A DNA stretch of 64,000 nucleotides, from the NCBI RefSeq assembly GCF_019857205.1, contig NZ_JAHWXO010000011.1:38099-102098 (forward strand), written 5' to 3'. This stretch comes from Qipengyuania pacifica (GTDB lineage Bacteria > Pseudomonadota > Alphaproteobacteria > Sphingomonadales > Sphingomonadaceae). The notes beneath the pieces are model-generated. The model saw only the letters and a list, made by a program, of their open reading frames with translations. It ran no database searches and was not told the DNA's origin. The translations under genes were made by a program, and so were the position numbers. Below are positions 26,295-35,753 of this stretch, piece by piece (position 1 is the first letter of the stretch; each line of letters begins with the position of its first letter).

Positions 26295-27473
26295 ATGGCC
26301 CGGGCAGTTTTCCTGTTCAATCACGATGCGGCGCATCAGGTGTCTCACCTCGCGCCGATCGCCGGCGCTATGGCGCGGCATCACCCCGAAGTCGAGACGA
26401 CGGTCGCCTATGCCAGCCAGACCGTGCGTGCGCAGATCGAAAGACTTGTCCGGCCGGAAGATGCCGCGCGCATGGACTGGCACGAACTCGCCCTGCCCCG
26501 CCCTATCGCAGCCGCGACCGGTGTGCTGGACAAGATCGCCCCGGTGACGCGGCTCGCCCGTCTTCGTCTGCACCAGCCGCTGTTCAGGGCGAGCGACGCG
26601 GTCGTTTCGACCGAGCGGACCTGCCTGAGGGTGAAACGCCGGCTGCGCCCCGGCACCGCACCGCTGTTCATCAGGGTGCCCCATGGGACGGGGGATCGCA
26701 GCGTCACATTCCACCCCGACCATCGCCAGTTCGATCTCAGCCTCGTTGCCGGACCGAAGTTGAAGGAACAGCTCGTCGCCAATGGCGTCGATGCGGCGAA
26801 GATCGAGGTCACCGGTTATTCCAAGTTCGAGGGCATCGATTTCGATGCGCAGCCCGACTTCTTCGCCAACGGTCGCCCGACCTTCGTCTATAACCCCCAT
26901 TTCGATCCGCATCTGTCGAGCTGGTACGATGCCGGGCCCGACGTGCTGCGCTGGTTCGCCAGCGAAGCGGGGCAGGCCTATAATCTGATCTTCGCACCGC
27001 ATGTGATGCTGTTCCGCAAGTCGGTGCACATCTCCCCTGAATACAAGGTAGGCAGGGTCCGCCCGGACATCCCCGACGCGGCGCGGGCGGCGCCCAATAT
27101 TCTGATCGACACCGATGGCCCGCGCCTGTTCGACATGTCCTATATGCTCGCAGCGGACGGTTATATCGGCGATGCATCGAGCCAGATCTACGAGTTCCTC
27201 ATGCGGCCAAGGCCCGTATTCCTGCTGGATCCGAACGCCGCTCTCGGGTCGCAGGGCGAGGAGGTGCTGCCCTTCCTGCGCACCGGGCCAAGGGCGGAGA
27301 GCGTAAACGATCTGGGATCGGCGATCGGCGGGTGGGACGAGATCGGGCCGCGTTACCGTGCCGAGCAGGAGCGACTGATCGCACACACTTTCGCGCTGTC
27401 CGAAGTGCCCGCATCCCAGCGCGCGGCCGATGCCATCGCCGCCGCCATTGCGCGGCGAAACGGCGCTATGTGA
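26295..27473 (+). CDS. CDP-glycerol glycerophosphotransferase-like protein
   Basis: 392 residues from ATG 26295. The GT-B-like architecture has an N-terminal FLFNHDAAHQVSHLAPI segment, a central VPHGTGDRSVTFH motif, LSLVAGPKLKEQL, TGYSKFEGID, YNPHFDPHLSSW, and a C-terminal MSYMLAADGYIGDASSQIYEFL. The last parts match TagF/TarF-type polyglycerophosphate transferases (the D-SS-E pattern). The family assignment is by recognition and the donor is not certain. The GT4 gene starts inside its stop (TGATG). Confidence 0.72.
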   Translation: MARAVFLFNHDAAHQVSHLAPIAGAMARHHPEVETTVAYASQTVRAQIERLVRPEDAARMDWHELALPRPIAAATGVLDKIAPVTRLARLRLHQPLFRASDAVVSTERTCLRVKRRLRPGTAPLFIRVPHGTGDRSVTFHPDHRQFDLSLVAGPKLKEQLVANGVDAAKIEVTGYSKFEGIDFDAQPDFFANGRPTFVYNPHFDPHLSSWYDAGPDVLRWFASEAGQAYNLIFAPHVMLFRKSVHISPEYKVGRVRPDIPDAARAAPNILIDTDGPRLFDMSYMLAADGYIGDASSQIYEFLMRPRPVFLLDPNAALGSQGEEVLPFLRTGPRAESVNDLGSAIGGWDEIGPRYRAEQERLIAHTFALSEVPASQRAADAIAAAIARRNGAM

Positions 27474-28567
27474 TGCGGATAGCCTACGTCATCAATTCGA
27501 TGGAGGGCGGCGGCGCGCAGACCCCGCTGCCGAAGATCGTCGCCGCACTGGCAAAGGCAGGAGCGCGCGTGCGTGTCCTCGCGCTCACCCGGCGAAACGG
27601 GCATGCGATCGAACGGTTGCAAGCCGCTGGCATCGATCCGCTCGTCCGCGAAGGTGGTGAAAGCGACCAGATCGCTGCCTATCGCTGGATCTGCGAACAG
27701 GCCCGGGAATGGGGGGCGGATGCGATCTGGACCTCGCTTACGCGGGCGACGCTGCTGGGCCAGATCGCGGGCAGGCGGCTGGGGATTCCGGTCGTAAGCT
27801 GGCAGCATAACGCCTTTCTCAAGCCCTGGAACGAGCGGCTTCTGCGCTGGCGTGCGGATGCGGCCGATCTGTGGGTGGCGGACAGCGCGCAGGTGGCGGC
27901 CCTCACTCTCGACCGTCTCGGAGTAGCTGCAGAAAAGCTGGTCACCTGGCCGATCTTCGCCGCCGATCCCGGTGCGCCCCAGGCCAGGCCGTGGCAGCCC
28001 GGAGAAACGCTGCGGATCGGGAGCCTCGGCAGGCTTCACCCCAATAAGGGCTACGACATTCTGATCGAGGCCCTCGCCAAGGTGAACGCGGCGGCCACGC
28101 CAGCGATGCCGCCCTACCACGTGGCGATCGCGGGGGAAGGGGCTGACGAAGCAAGCCTGCGCAGCCTTGCGGCGGGCCGGGGTGTGGATCAGCTCGACTT
28201 CGCGGGATTTTCCGACACGAGCGCCGATTTCCTGGCGGGGTTGCACCTCTATGTTCAACCCTCGCGCCGCGAAGGCTTCTGTATCGCCGCGCATGAAGCC
28301 ATGCAGGCGGGCCTCCCCGTGATCGTTTCGAAAACGGGCGAAATGCCGCTTACGGTCGACACGCCCACTATCGGGCGAGTGGTGGAGGTTGCCGATGCGC
28401 AATCGCTGGCCGTGGCGCTGGGCGAATTGCTGAATGCTCCGCATAGCCTCGCCCCAATGGGAAGCGCGGCGCGCGAACGGGTGCTGCACAGATTTTCGCA
28501 GGAGAGGTTCGAGTTGAACGCGGCTGAGATCGTTCGCCGCCTCGAAGGTTTGGTCAGTCGGCGCTGA
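27473..28567 (+). CDS. GT4-family glycosyltransferase
   Basis: 364 residues. The N-terminal acceptor domain begins MRIAYVINSMEGGGAQ. The C-terminal nucleotide-sugar domain has GRLHPNKGYDILIEAL and the EX7E motif in SRREGFCIAAHEAMQAGLP. It is cytoplasmic or membrane-peripheral. The start overlaps the upstream stop (TGATG); the upstream extension from 27332 is inside the previous gene and was rejected. Its end overlaps the HAD gene tail to tail by 14 bp. Confidence 0.9.
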   Translation: MRIAYVINSMEGGGAQTPLPKIVAALAKAGARVRVLALTRRNGHAIERLQAAGIDPLVREGGESDQIAAYRWICEQAREWGADAIWTSLTRATLLGQIAGRRLGIPVVSWQHNAFLKPWNERLLRWRADAADLWVADSAQVAALTLDRLGVAAEKLVTWPIFAADPGAPQARPWQPGETLRIGSLGRLHPNKGYDILIEALAKVNAAATPAMPPYHVAIAGEGADEASLRSLAAGRGVDQLDFAGFSDTSADFLAGLHLYVQPSRREGFCIAAHEAMQAGLPVIVSKTGEMPLTVDTPTIGRVVEVADAQSLAVALGELLNAPHSLAPMGSAARERVLHRFSQERFELNAAEIVRRLEGLVSRR

Positions 28568-29201
28568 TTATCCGCCAGCCCCGCGCTTTGGCCTTTTCCC
28601 TCTTGCGGGAACTTGCGCTGATGAAGATTGGATCATCGGCCAGATCGAGCAGCGGCGCGTCGGCGAAACTGTCGCTCACGAAGCGGAACTCTGCTCCTTC
28701 CAGCTGGTGATTTTGATGCGCCGCCCATGCCCGGACCCGCGCCAGCTTGGTCTCACCATAACAATTACCACCCACGATGGAGCGGCCATCCCAGCGCGTG
28801 CCGATCACGGTATCGATATCGAGATGCTTGGCGAAGGCCGCCGCGTAAAATTCGAATGCTGCTGTCGCAATGGCGATGTGTGCGCCCTGCCGTCGGTCTT
28901 CCTCCAGCAGAGCGAGTGTCGCCGGCATCAAGCCATCATCGGCAACGCGCCGATCGGCGAACTCTCGTCCGACATCCTGCAACGTCGCAATCCCGACCTT
29001 GCCGACCATCAGCTTCATCCCGGCGGTCTTGAGTATCGTACGATCGTACAGCCCGGCGCGATAGCCGATCATCATGGCTACCCAGACCGGAAGCAGCGCC
29101 AGCCTCCATGGCGCGATGCGCCACGCCGCAAAGATCAGGAAAGGCGTAAAAGTCGCCCGCCGAGTCAACGTATTGTCGAGATCGTATATGGCGATTCGCA
29201 T
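28554..29201 (-). CDS. HAD-IB family phosphatase
   Basis: 215 residues. Motif I is YDLDNTLT (Asp7 nucleophile, Asp9); motif II is in IAIATAA; motif III/IV lies around SDSFADAPLLDLADDP. A basic hydrophobic stretch after motif I (AAWRIAPWRLALLPVWVAMM) suggests membrane association, as in PgpC-like lipid phosphatases. It is 15 bp downstream of the TetR gene on the same strand, so it may share that promoter, while the neighbouring glycan genes hint at a phospholipid or sugar-phosphate substrate. Confidence 0.85.
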   Translation of the reverse strand: MRIAIYDLDNTLTRRATFTPFLIFAAWRIAPWRLALLPVWVAMMIGYRAGLYDRTILKTAGMKLMVGKVGIATLQDVGREFADRRVADDGLMPATLALLEEDRRQGAHIAIATAAFEFYAAAFAKHLDIDTVIGTRWDGRSIVGGNCYGETKLARVRAWAAHQNHQLEGAEFRFVSDSFADAPLLDLADDPIFISASSRKREKAKARGWRIISAD

Positions 29202-29216
29202 TTGGTGGCGTGAGGC

Positions 29217-29789
29217 TTACTGGACCGCCGGTGCGTCCGTAACAGCCATGAGGCACGCCAGCATGGTTGCCGTCGCGGATTCGATTTCTTCCGACGTCGT
29301 CGTGCTAAGCTTCAGCCCCATGATCGAATGATGGAGCATTTCGCCCATCCCCTTGGCCGTGATGCCACGGCTTTCGAGCGCGGCTTCGTACGGCAGGAGA
29401 AATTCGCACAGATTGCGACGCGCCTCGACATGGATGTCGGCGAGTTCTTCCTTGATGGTGGTGGCAAGTTCCAGCTCGAGCTCGTCTGCATGCGGCATCG
29501 CCTGCATGGATTTCCACGATTCGATCACGATCTCGTCGAGCAATATCGAAAAGCGGGTCTTGCGGTCATGCTCGGAGGAGCAACGCGTGAGGATGGCGTC
29601 CCATTTGGAGTTGAAATGAAATCGCACGACCCCGGTCAACAGCGCCTCGCGATTGGGAAATATGTTGTAGACGGTCTGCCGCGAGACGCCTGCCGCTTCG
29701 GCTATATCGTTCATGGTCGCGCGCCGTACGCCGTACTGGCTGATGACCGCATAACCGGCGGCTGCTATCTTGCATGCTCTCTCTTCCAT
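29217..29789 (-). CDS. TetR/AcrR family transcriptional regulator
   Basis: 190 residues. The N-terminal helix-turn-helix is at ~24-46 (MNDIAEAAGVSRQTVYNIFPNR). The C-terminal ligand-binding part has no recognised class. It diverges from an RND efflux operon and is the likely repressor; a palindrome lies in the 115-bp gap. Confidence 0.9.
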   Translation of the reverse strand: MEERACKIAAAGYAVISQYGVRRATMNDIAEAAGVSRQTVYNIFPNREALLTGVVRFHFNSKWDAILTRCSSEHDRKTRFSILLDEIVIESWKSMQAMPHADELELELATTIKEELADIHVEARRNLCEFLLPYEAALESRGITAKGMGEMLHHSIMGLKLSTTTSEEIESATATMLACLMAVTDAPAVQ

Positions 29790-29823
29790 GCAGGCAGATG
29801 GACATATGATGCAAAATTGTCAA

Positions 29824-29848
29824 TTTACATTTGTATAGAAAATGTCAA
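29824..29848. promoter_or_regulatory. Palindrome, probable TetR operator
   Basis: TTTACATTT (29824-29832) and AAATGTCAA (29840-29848) are inverted arms matching at 8 of 9 positions around a 7-bp centre. The centre plus next bases contain TATAGA (29834-29839), a possible -10. The layout resembles E. coli AcrR operator half-sites (ACATTT). Confidence 0.55.
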
Positions 29849-29904
29849 AGCGCGCAATTGTCGAGCCGTCGGTGGGGCGGTGATTCGTTTTATGAGGGAA
29901 CTCC

Positions 29905-31074
29905 ATGTCGTTTTACCGGACACTGCTCCTGCTCGTGCTAGGGCTCGTGACTGCCGCTTGCGGATCGCAGGAAACTGCGCAGCAGGGACAGGCCGTTCCG
30001 GTGCGGACTATCACGGTATCCGCCACGAATATCGACAATGTGATCGAACTTCCCGGACGTGTTCAGCCCGTCCGGGTTGCCGAAGTGCGGGCCCGTGTCA
30101 CCGGCATCGTGCAGCAAAGAACCTATGAGGAAGGAACGGATGTCAGCGAGGGCCAGGCCCTGTTCCGCATCGATCCGGCCGAACTCAGGGCCAGTTACGC
30201 GCAGATCAAGGCTAGCCTCGACCGGGCACGCGCCACGGCCGCGAACGCCAACGCCGTCGTTACGCGATACCGGCCCCTTGTGGCGGAAAACGCCATCAGC
30301 GGGCAGGAATTCGACGCGGCCCAGGCTGCTGCACGTGAAGCCAATGCCAATGTCGCGCAGATCCAGGCTCAGCTTCGCGCTGCATCGCTCCAGTTGGGGT
30401 ACACGACCGTGCGCGCGCCTATTGCGGGCCGGGCCGGCCGCGCCGTGGTGACGGAGGGCGCACTGGTTTCGCAGCCCGAAGGCACTCTGATGACGCGGGT
30501 CGAACAGATTTCCCCCATCTATGTCTCCTTCTCGCAATCGGCCATGGAAGTTCTCCAGATCAGGCGCGCCATAACCAGCGGCGAGCTCGACCTGCAGCCG
30601 GGCGATGCGGTCGAAGTTCGTCTGACCCTTCCCGACGGCAGCGAATACGGCACGCCGGGCCTGATCGAATTTCTCGACTTCTCGGTGGACGAAGCCACCG
30701 GCACGGTCCAGCTGCGCGCCGAATTCCCCAATCCTGAAGGATTGCTGCTTTCCGGCGAGTTCGTGAAGGCGCGTATCTTCGCAGGCAAGTTGACCAACAT
30801 CATCGCGATCCCCCAGCTCGCCGTGACCGTGGCCGACGATGGCGGCACCGTCATGATCGTGGACAAGGATGGCAAGGCTGCCGTCCGCCCGGTCAAACTG
30901 GGTGAACTCGTGGGAGAGAAGTGGGTCATCAAAAGCGGGCTCAAGCCCGGCGATCGGGTTATCGTATCCAATCTGCAAAAACTGCAGCCCGGCATGCCGG
31001 TTCAGATCGCCAATGCCGCGACCGGCCGCAAACCCGCAGCGGCTGCCCCGAAAGCAACGGCCAAGGCTGACTGA
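29905..31074 (+). CDS. RND efflux periplasmic adaptor subunit (AcrA/MexA-like)
   Basis: 389 residues. The lipoprotein signal ends at Cys19 (LVTAACGS). The biotinyl-lipoyl halves, the coiled-coil hairpin (~95-165), the beta-barrel (LGYTTVRAPIAGRAGR then FSQSAMEVLQ) and the membrane-proximal domain are in the usual order. It connects the inner-membrane pump to the outer-membrane channel. First gene of the operon, 2 bp before the pump gene. Confidence 0.92.
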   Translation: MSFYRTLLLLVLGLVTAACGSQETAQQGQAVPVRTITVSATNIDNVIELPGRVQPVRVAEVRARVTGIVQQRTYEEGTDVSEGQALFRIDPAELRASYAQIKASLDRARATAANANAVVTRYRPLVAENAISGQEFDAAQAAAREANANVAQIQAQLRAASLQLGYTTVRAPIAGRAGRAVVTEGALVSQPEGTLMTRVEQISPIYVSFSQSAMEVLQIRRAITSGELDLQPGDAVEVRLTLPDGSEYGTPGLIEFLDFSVDEATGTVQLRAEFPNPEGLLLSGEFVKARIFAGKLTNIIAIPQLAVTVADDGGTVMIVDKDGKAAVRPVKLGELVGEKWVIKSGLKPGDRVIVSNLQKLQPGMPVQIANAATGRKPAAAAPKATAKAD

Positions 31075-31076
31075 TC

Positions 31077-34000
31077 GTGGCACGCTATTTCATCGACAGA
31101 CCCATCTTTGCGTGGGTCATCTCGCTCGCCATTCTCCTGTCGGGATTCATCGCCCTGCGGGCCTTGCCGATCGAACAATATCCCGAGGTCGCGCCACCGT
31201 CTCTGGCGATCAACGTCGTATACCCGGGCGCCGACGCATCCACACTTGAACAGAACGTCACCCAGGTAATCGAGCAGCAGCTCAACGGGGTCGAAGGCTT
31301 CCTTTACATGGCCTCGTCCAGCCTCTCCAACGGCACGGCTTCGATCACGCTAACCTTCGAAGCCGGCACTGATATCGACATCGCCCAGACCGAAGTTCAG
31401 AACCGTCTGAGCACAGTCGAAGCGCGTTTGCCCGAGGAGGTCCGGCGACAGGGTATTACCGTCCGTCAGGCGAACTCCGGCTTCTTGATGATCGTCGCCC
31501 TGACGTCCAAATCCGGCGCTCTGGACACGACCGATCTGGGCAATATCGCCTCCAATCAGGTGATCGATGAACTGCGCCGCGTCGCCGGCGTCGGGGATGT
31601 CACGCTGTTTGGCTCTGCCTACGCGATGCGTATCTGGCTCGATCCGGAAAAGCTGGCTTCCTACAATCTCTCGCCCAGCGCAGTCGTGTCGGCAATTCGC
31701 GAACAGAACGCCCAGACGGCCGGTGGTGCGATCGGCGACCTGCCATTGCAGGAAGGGCAGCAGATCACGGCGACGATTACCACGGAAAGCCGCTTCCAGA
31801 CCGAAGAACAGTTCCGCAGCATTATCCTGCGGGCGGATAGCGGGGGTGCCAGCGTTCGCCTGGGCGATGTCGCACGCGTGGAAATCGGCGCGCAGAGCTA
31901 CGCCACCTCCACCACTCTCGACGGCCAGCCCATGGCGGGCATGGCCGTCCAGCTCGCTACCGGCGCCAATGCCCTGGCCACCGCCGAAGGCGTGAAGGAG
32001 CGGATGGAAGAGCTGGGCAACGGCCTGCCGCAGGACATCTCCTGGTCGATTCCCTACGACACCACGCCCTTCGTCCAGATCTCGGTCGAAGAAGTCGTCA
32101 AGACGCTGGTCGAGGCCATGGTCCTCGTCTTCTTGGTCATGTTCCTGTTCCTGCAGAACTGGCGCGCTACGCTGATACCGACATTGGTAGTGCCCATTGC
32201 GCTTGCAGGCGCCTGTCTGGGCCTGTGGCTGTTCGGCTTTTCCATCAACGTGCTGTCCCTGTTCGGCATGGTGCTGGCGATCGGTATTCTGGTCGACGAT
32301 GCCATCGTCGTGATCGAGAACGTCGAACGCATCATGCGCGAAGAGGGTCTCGGCCCTGTCGAGGCGACCCGCAAGGCGATGGATCAGATCACCGGTGCGA
32401 TCATCGGGATCACGCTGGTGCTGGTTGCAGTCTTCGTGCCGATGGCCTTCTTCCCCGGATCGACAGGCGGCATTTACCGCCAGTTCTCGGTCACGCTGGC
32501 TATTTCCATTTTCTTCTCCGCGGTCCTCGCGCTGTCGCTGACGCCGGCTCTCTGCGCCACATTCCTGCGCACGAAGGATATCCAAGCCCACGACGCCCAC
32601 GAGATCGACGAACACGCCGAGCAGGAACCGATTCCAGAAGGATGGCGCGGCCGTGTCGAACAATTGCGGCGGCGCAGCAGTGGCTTCTTCGGAAAGTTCA
32701 ACCGCTGGTTCGGGCGCATGACCGAAAAATACGGGCGGACCAATGAACGCATTCTCGGTCGGCCCATGCGCGGCCTGGCCGTCTTCCTCATGCTGGCACT
32801 TGTCACGGCATTGCTGTTCTTCCGCTTGCCGGGCGGCTTCCTCCCGACCGAAGACCAGGGCTTTGCCATTACGATTGTGCAGTCCCCCACGGGGTCCACG
32901 CGCGAACGGCTCGATGAAGCCATCGCCCCGGTCGAAGGCTTCTGGTCTTCGCAGGAAGAAGTCGAGCGGGTCGTCGTGGTGCGCGGCTTCAGCTTCTTCG
33001 GTCAGGGTCAGAACAATGCCATCATGTTCACCCCGTTCAAGGATTGGAGCGAACGCAGCGGCTCGGAAAGTTCGGCGGAGGCGCTGGTTGGCCGTGCGAT
33101 GGGCACCTTCATGGGCATCGACAATGCGATGGTCTTCTCCATCCAGCCGCCCGCAATCCAGTCGCTCGGACAGGCCAGCGGCTTCACCATGAAGCTGCAG
33201 GACCGCGCCGGTGTAGGGCGTGAAGCCCTGACGGCAGCGCGCGATCAGATGCTCGGCATGGCGATGCAAAGCAGCCTGCTCGCCGATCTTCGACCCGAAG
33301 ACCAGCCGCCCGCGCCACAATTGCATGTGGAAGTGGACCGGGTTCAGGCCCGCGCCATGGGCCTGTCGATGACCGACGTGAACAATGCCCTGTCGATCAA
33401 TTTCGGTTCGGCCTACGCCAACGATTTCAACCGTGACGGGCGCGTGCTGCAGGTGCTGGTGCAGGCAGATGCCGAACACCGCATGACACCTGAAGACGTG
33501 CTTTCGCTGCGCATTCCGAATGCACAGGGCGAACTGGTACCGTTCAGTTCCTTCGCCATGGCGGAGTGGACGGCCGGCCCGCCCAGCCTTGCGCGCTATA
33601 ACGGTTATCCGGCCATGACCATTTCCGGAACCGCCGCACCGGGCGAATCGTCTGGCGCCGCGCTGGCCGAGATGGAACAGCTTGCCAGCCAGTTGCCGGA
33701 AGGCATCGGGTTCGAATGGACCGGCATCAGTTACGAGGAAAAACAGGCCGGCGGCCAGATCGGCCTGCTGCTCGGACTGTCGGTCATCATCGTCTTCCTT
33801 GTCCTTGCGGCGCTTTATGAAAGCTGGGCGGTCCCCTTTGCCGTGCTGCTGATCGTGCCGATGGGGGTTCTCGGCGCAGTCCTCTTCACCATGCTGCGGG
33901 GGCTGTCGGCCGACATTTACTTCAACGTCGGGCTGATCACGATAATCGGGCTTGCCGCGAAAAACGCCATCCTGATCGTCGAATTCGCGATTGAGGAGGA

Positions 34001-34289
34001 GGCCGAGGGCAAGAGCCCGATGGAAGCGGTAAAGGCGGCTGCCAGATTGCGCCTGCGCCCGATCATCATGACCTCGCTCGCCTTCATTCTCGGCATGGTC
34101 CCGCTGGTGATCTCCACCGGCGCGGGCGCTGCCAGCCGCATCGCCGTCGGCACGGGCGTGATGGGCGGAATGATCGCCGCGACCGCGATCGGCATCTTCG
34201 TCATCCCGCTCCTCTACATGCTCATCCGCACGCGGATCGGCGGAAGACAGCCCAAGCCGGCCGGCACACTCGAAGGAGATGGCGCATGA
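31077..34289 (+). CDS. RND efflux inner-membrane pump (AcrB/MexB-like)
   Basis: 1070 residues, GTG start. Twelve membrane segments and two large periplasmic loops are expected. FIDRPIFAWVISLAILLSGF is the classic N-terminus, and the proton-relay Asp pair is in VLAIGILVDDAIVVIEN. Substrates are not predictable, but the family is the broad multidrug (HAE1) type. It overlaps the outer-membrane gene by 4 bp. Confidence 0.95.
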   Translation: MARYFIDRPIFAWVISLAILLSGFIALRALPIEQYPEVAPPSLAINVVYPGADASTLEQNVTQVIEQQLNGVEGFLYMASSSLSNGTASITLTFEAGTDIDIAQTEVQNRLSTVEARLPEEVRRQGITVRQANSGFLMIVALTSKSGALDTTDLGNIASNQVIDELRRVAGVGDVTLFGSAYAMRIWLDPEKLASYNLSPSAVVSAIREQNAQTAGGAIGDLPLQEGQQITATITTESRFQTEEQFRSIILRADSGGASVRLGDVARVEIGAQSYATSTTLDGQPMAGMAVQLATGANALATAEGVKERMEELGNGLPQDISWSIPYDTTPFVQISVEEVVKTLVEAMVLVFLVMFLFLQNWRATLIPTLVVPIALAGACLGLWLFGFSINVLSLFGMVLAIGILVDDAIVVIENVERIMREEGLGPVEATRKAMDQITGAIIGITLVLVAVFVPMAFFPGSTGGIYRQFSVTLAISIFFSAVLALSLTPALCATFLRTKDIQAHDAHEIDEHAEQEPIPEGWRGRVEQLRRRSSGFFGKFNRWFGRMTEKYGRTNERILGRPMRGLAVFLMLALVTALLFFRLPGGFLPTEDQGFAITIVQSPTGSTRERLDEAIAPVEGFWSSQEEVERVVVVRGFSFFGQGQNNAIMFTPFKDWSERSGSESSAEALVGRAMGTFMGIDNAMVFSIQPPAIQSLGQASGFTMKLQDRAGVGREALTAARDQMLGMAMQSSLLADLRPEDQPPAPQLHVEVDRVQARAMGLSMTDVNNALSINFGSAYANDFNRDGRVLQVLVQADAEHRMTPEDVLSLRIPNAQGELVPFSSFAMAEWTAGPPSLARYNGYPAMTISGTAAPGESSGAALAEMEQLASQLPEGIGFEWTGISYEEKQAGGQIGLLLGLSVIIVFLVLAALYESWAVPFAVLLIVPMGVLGAVLFTMLRGLSADIYFNVGLITIIGLAAKNAILIVEFAIEEEAEGKSPMEAVKAAARLRLRPIIMTSLAFILGMVPLVISTGAGAASRIAVGTGVMGGMIAATAIGIFVIPLLYMLIRTRIGGRQPKPAGTLEGDGA

Positions 34290-35701
34290 TCCGCAAGATA
34301 TCTGCCAGCCTGATGGCGCTCGCACTGGCAGGGTGTGTGAACCTTGCCCCCGATCACGAACGGCCCGCCCTCGCCAGCGCGCCCGCCTATGATCCGGAAT
34401 TCCGTCCGGACGGCACGGTGGTCGCCTCTACCCTGTCCTATCGGGAATGGTTCAGCGACCCGCGGCTAGTCTCGCTCATCGATACCGCAGTGGCGAACAA
34501 TCGCGATCTCGTCGCCGCCACTGCGCGGATCGAGCAGGCCCGGGCACAGTACCGCATTCAGGACAGCCGCCGCCTGCCTACCGCCGTGGCGGATGCCGCG
34601 GCAACGCGCAGCCGCATCCCGCTGGGCTCGATCGCGCCCGGTACGCCCGGCTCGGTAACCATCAACCGCTACGACGTGGGCGTCGGCGTTTCGTCTTTCG
34701 AACTCGATTTCTGGGGCCGCATCGCCAATCTGTCGGAGGCCGCCCGCGCCCAGTATCTGGCTGCCGAGGCCAACCAGCGCGCGTTCTACCTCTCGCTCAT
34801 CGCCGATGTCGCGACGACCTATTTCGCCCTGCTCGAAAGCGAAGCGCAGATCGATCTGGCGCAGGCCACCCTCGAAAGCCGCCAGGAGGGCCTCCGGATC
34901 GCCCGGCTCCGGCTTGATGCGGGCGTCACCTCTGCGCTGCCCTTCCGGCAGTCCGAAACGCTGCTGACGACGGCCGAGCAGCAACTTGCCGCCCAGCGCC
35001 TGTCGCAGGCCCAGCAGCGCAACCAGCTCTCGGTGCTCGTCGGCGGAACCACGCCGGAGAACCTGCCGGTTGCCCTTCCGATGAGCGGTCAGGAAAACGG
35101 CATGGAACTCGATCCCGGCACGCCATCCGACCTTCTGCTGGTCCGCCCCGATATCGTCGCCGCGGAAGAGCAGCTTCGCGCAGCCCGCGCCAATATCGGC
35201 GCGGCGCGTGCAGCCTTTTTCCCGACCATTTCCCTGACTGGAAATGCCGGTTTCTCGTCCAACGATCTCGACAATCTCTTTTCTTCCGACGGGCTGTCCT
35301 GGTCGTTCGGCCCATCGATCTCCCTGCCGATTTTCGACTGGGGCGCCCGCGAAGCCGATCTGGATCTGGCCAAGGCGCGCGAAGTGGAACAGGTCGCCGT
35401 TTATGAAAAGACCGTGCAGGAAGCTTTCCGCGAGGTATCCGACGCCCTTGCCGGGCGGCGCTGGCTGGCCGAACAGGTGGCTGCGCTGACGCAGGGTGTT
35501 GCCGCGCAGGAACGCATTACGCGGCTCGCGCGCCTGCGCTACCGCGAAGGTGTGGCGGATTATCTCGAAGTGCTGGATGCCGAACGCAACCTCTTCACCG
35601 CGCAGCAGCAATTGCTCACCACCCAGCGCGCATTTCTGCAGAACGGCACGTCGCTGTTCGTGGCGCTCGGTGGCGGTCTGGCCGTGGAAACGCCTTCATA
35701 A
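34286..35701 (+). CDS. RND efflux outer-membrane channel lipoprotein (OprM/NodT-like)
   Basis: 471 residues. Lipobox LALAGC with Cys17. Two TolC-type repeats with long helices (for example EAARAQYLAAEANQRAFYLSLIADVATTYF) and a LLLVRPDIVAAEEQLRAA motif are present. It forms the exit duct of this pump. Last gene of the operon. Confidence 0.93.
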   Translation: MIRKISASLMALALAGCVNLAPDHERPALASAPAYDPEFRPDGTVVASTLSYREWFSDPRLVSLIDTAVANNRDLVAATARIEQARAQYRIQDSRRLPTAVADAAATRSRIPLGSIAPGTPGSVTINRYDVGVGVSSFELDFWGRIANLSEAARAQYLAAEANQRAFYLSLIADVATTYFALLESEAQIDLAQATLESRQEGLRIARLRLDAGVTSALPFRQSETLLTTAEQQLAAQRLSQAQQRNQLSVLVGGTTPENLPVALPMSGQENGMELDPGTPSDLLLVRPDIVAAEEQLRAARANIGAARAAFFPTISLTGNAGFSSNDLDNLFSSDGLSWSFGPSISLPIFDWGAREADLDLAKAREVEQVAVYEKTVQEAFREVSDALAGRRWLAEQVAALTQGVAAQERITRLARLRYREGVADYLEVLDAERNLFTAQQQLLTTQRAFLQNGTSLFVALGGGLAVETPS

Positions 35702-35753
35702 TCCGGGACTTTTCCAACTCGGCTCCCTGACAAAGACCTGCTAGGGGGCGCCG

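Noticed and set aside
31350..34325. 991-residue open frame on the minus strand opposite the first RND pump
   Set aside because: It is an antisense shadow of a high-GC coding sequence: His/Arg/Gln-rich, with no domain. The same holds for long frames opposite the TonB receptor (20925-22742), the second pump and its outer-membrane channel gene (41638-43977) and putA (58303-60555).
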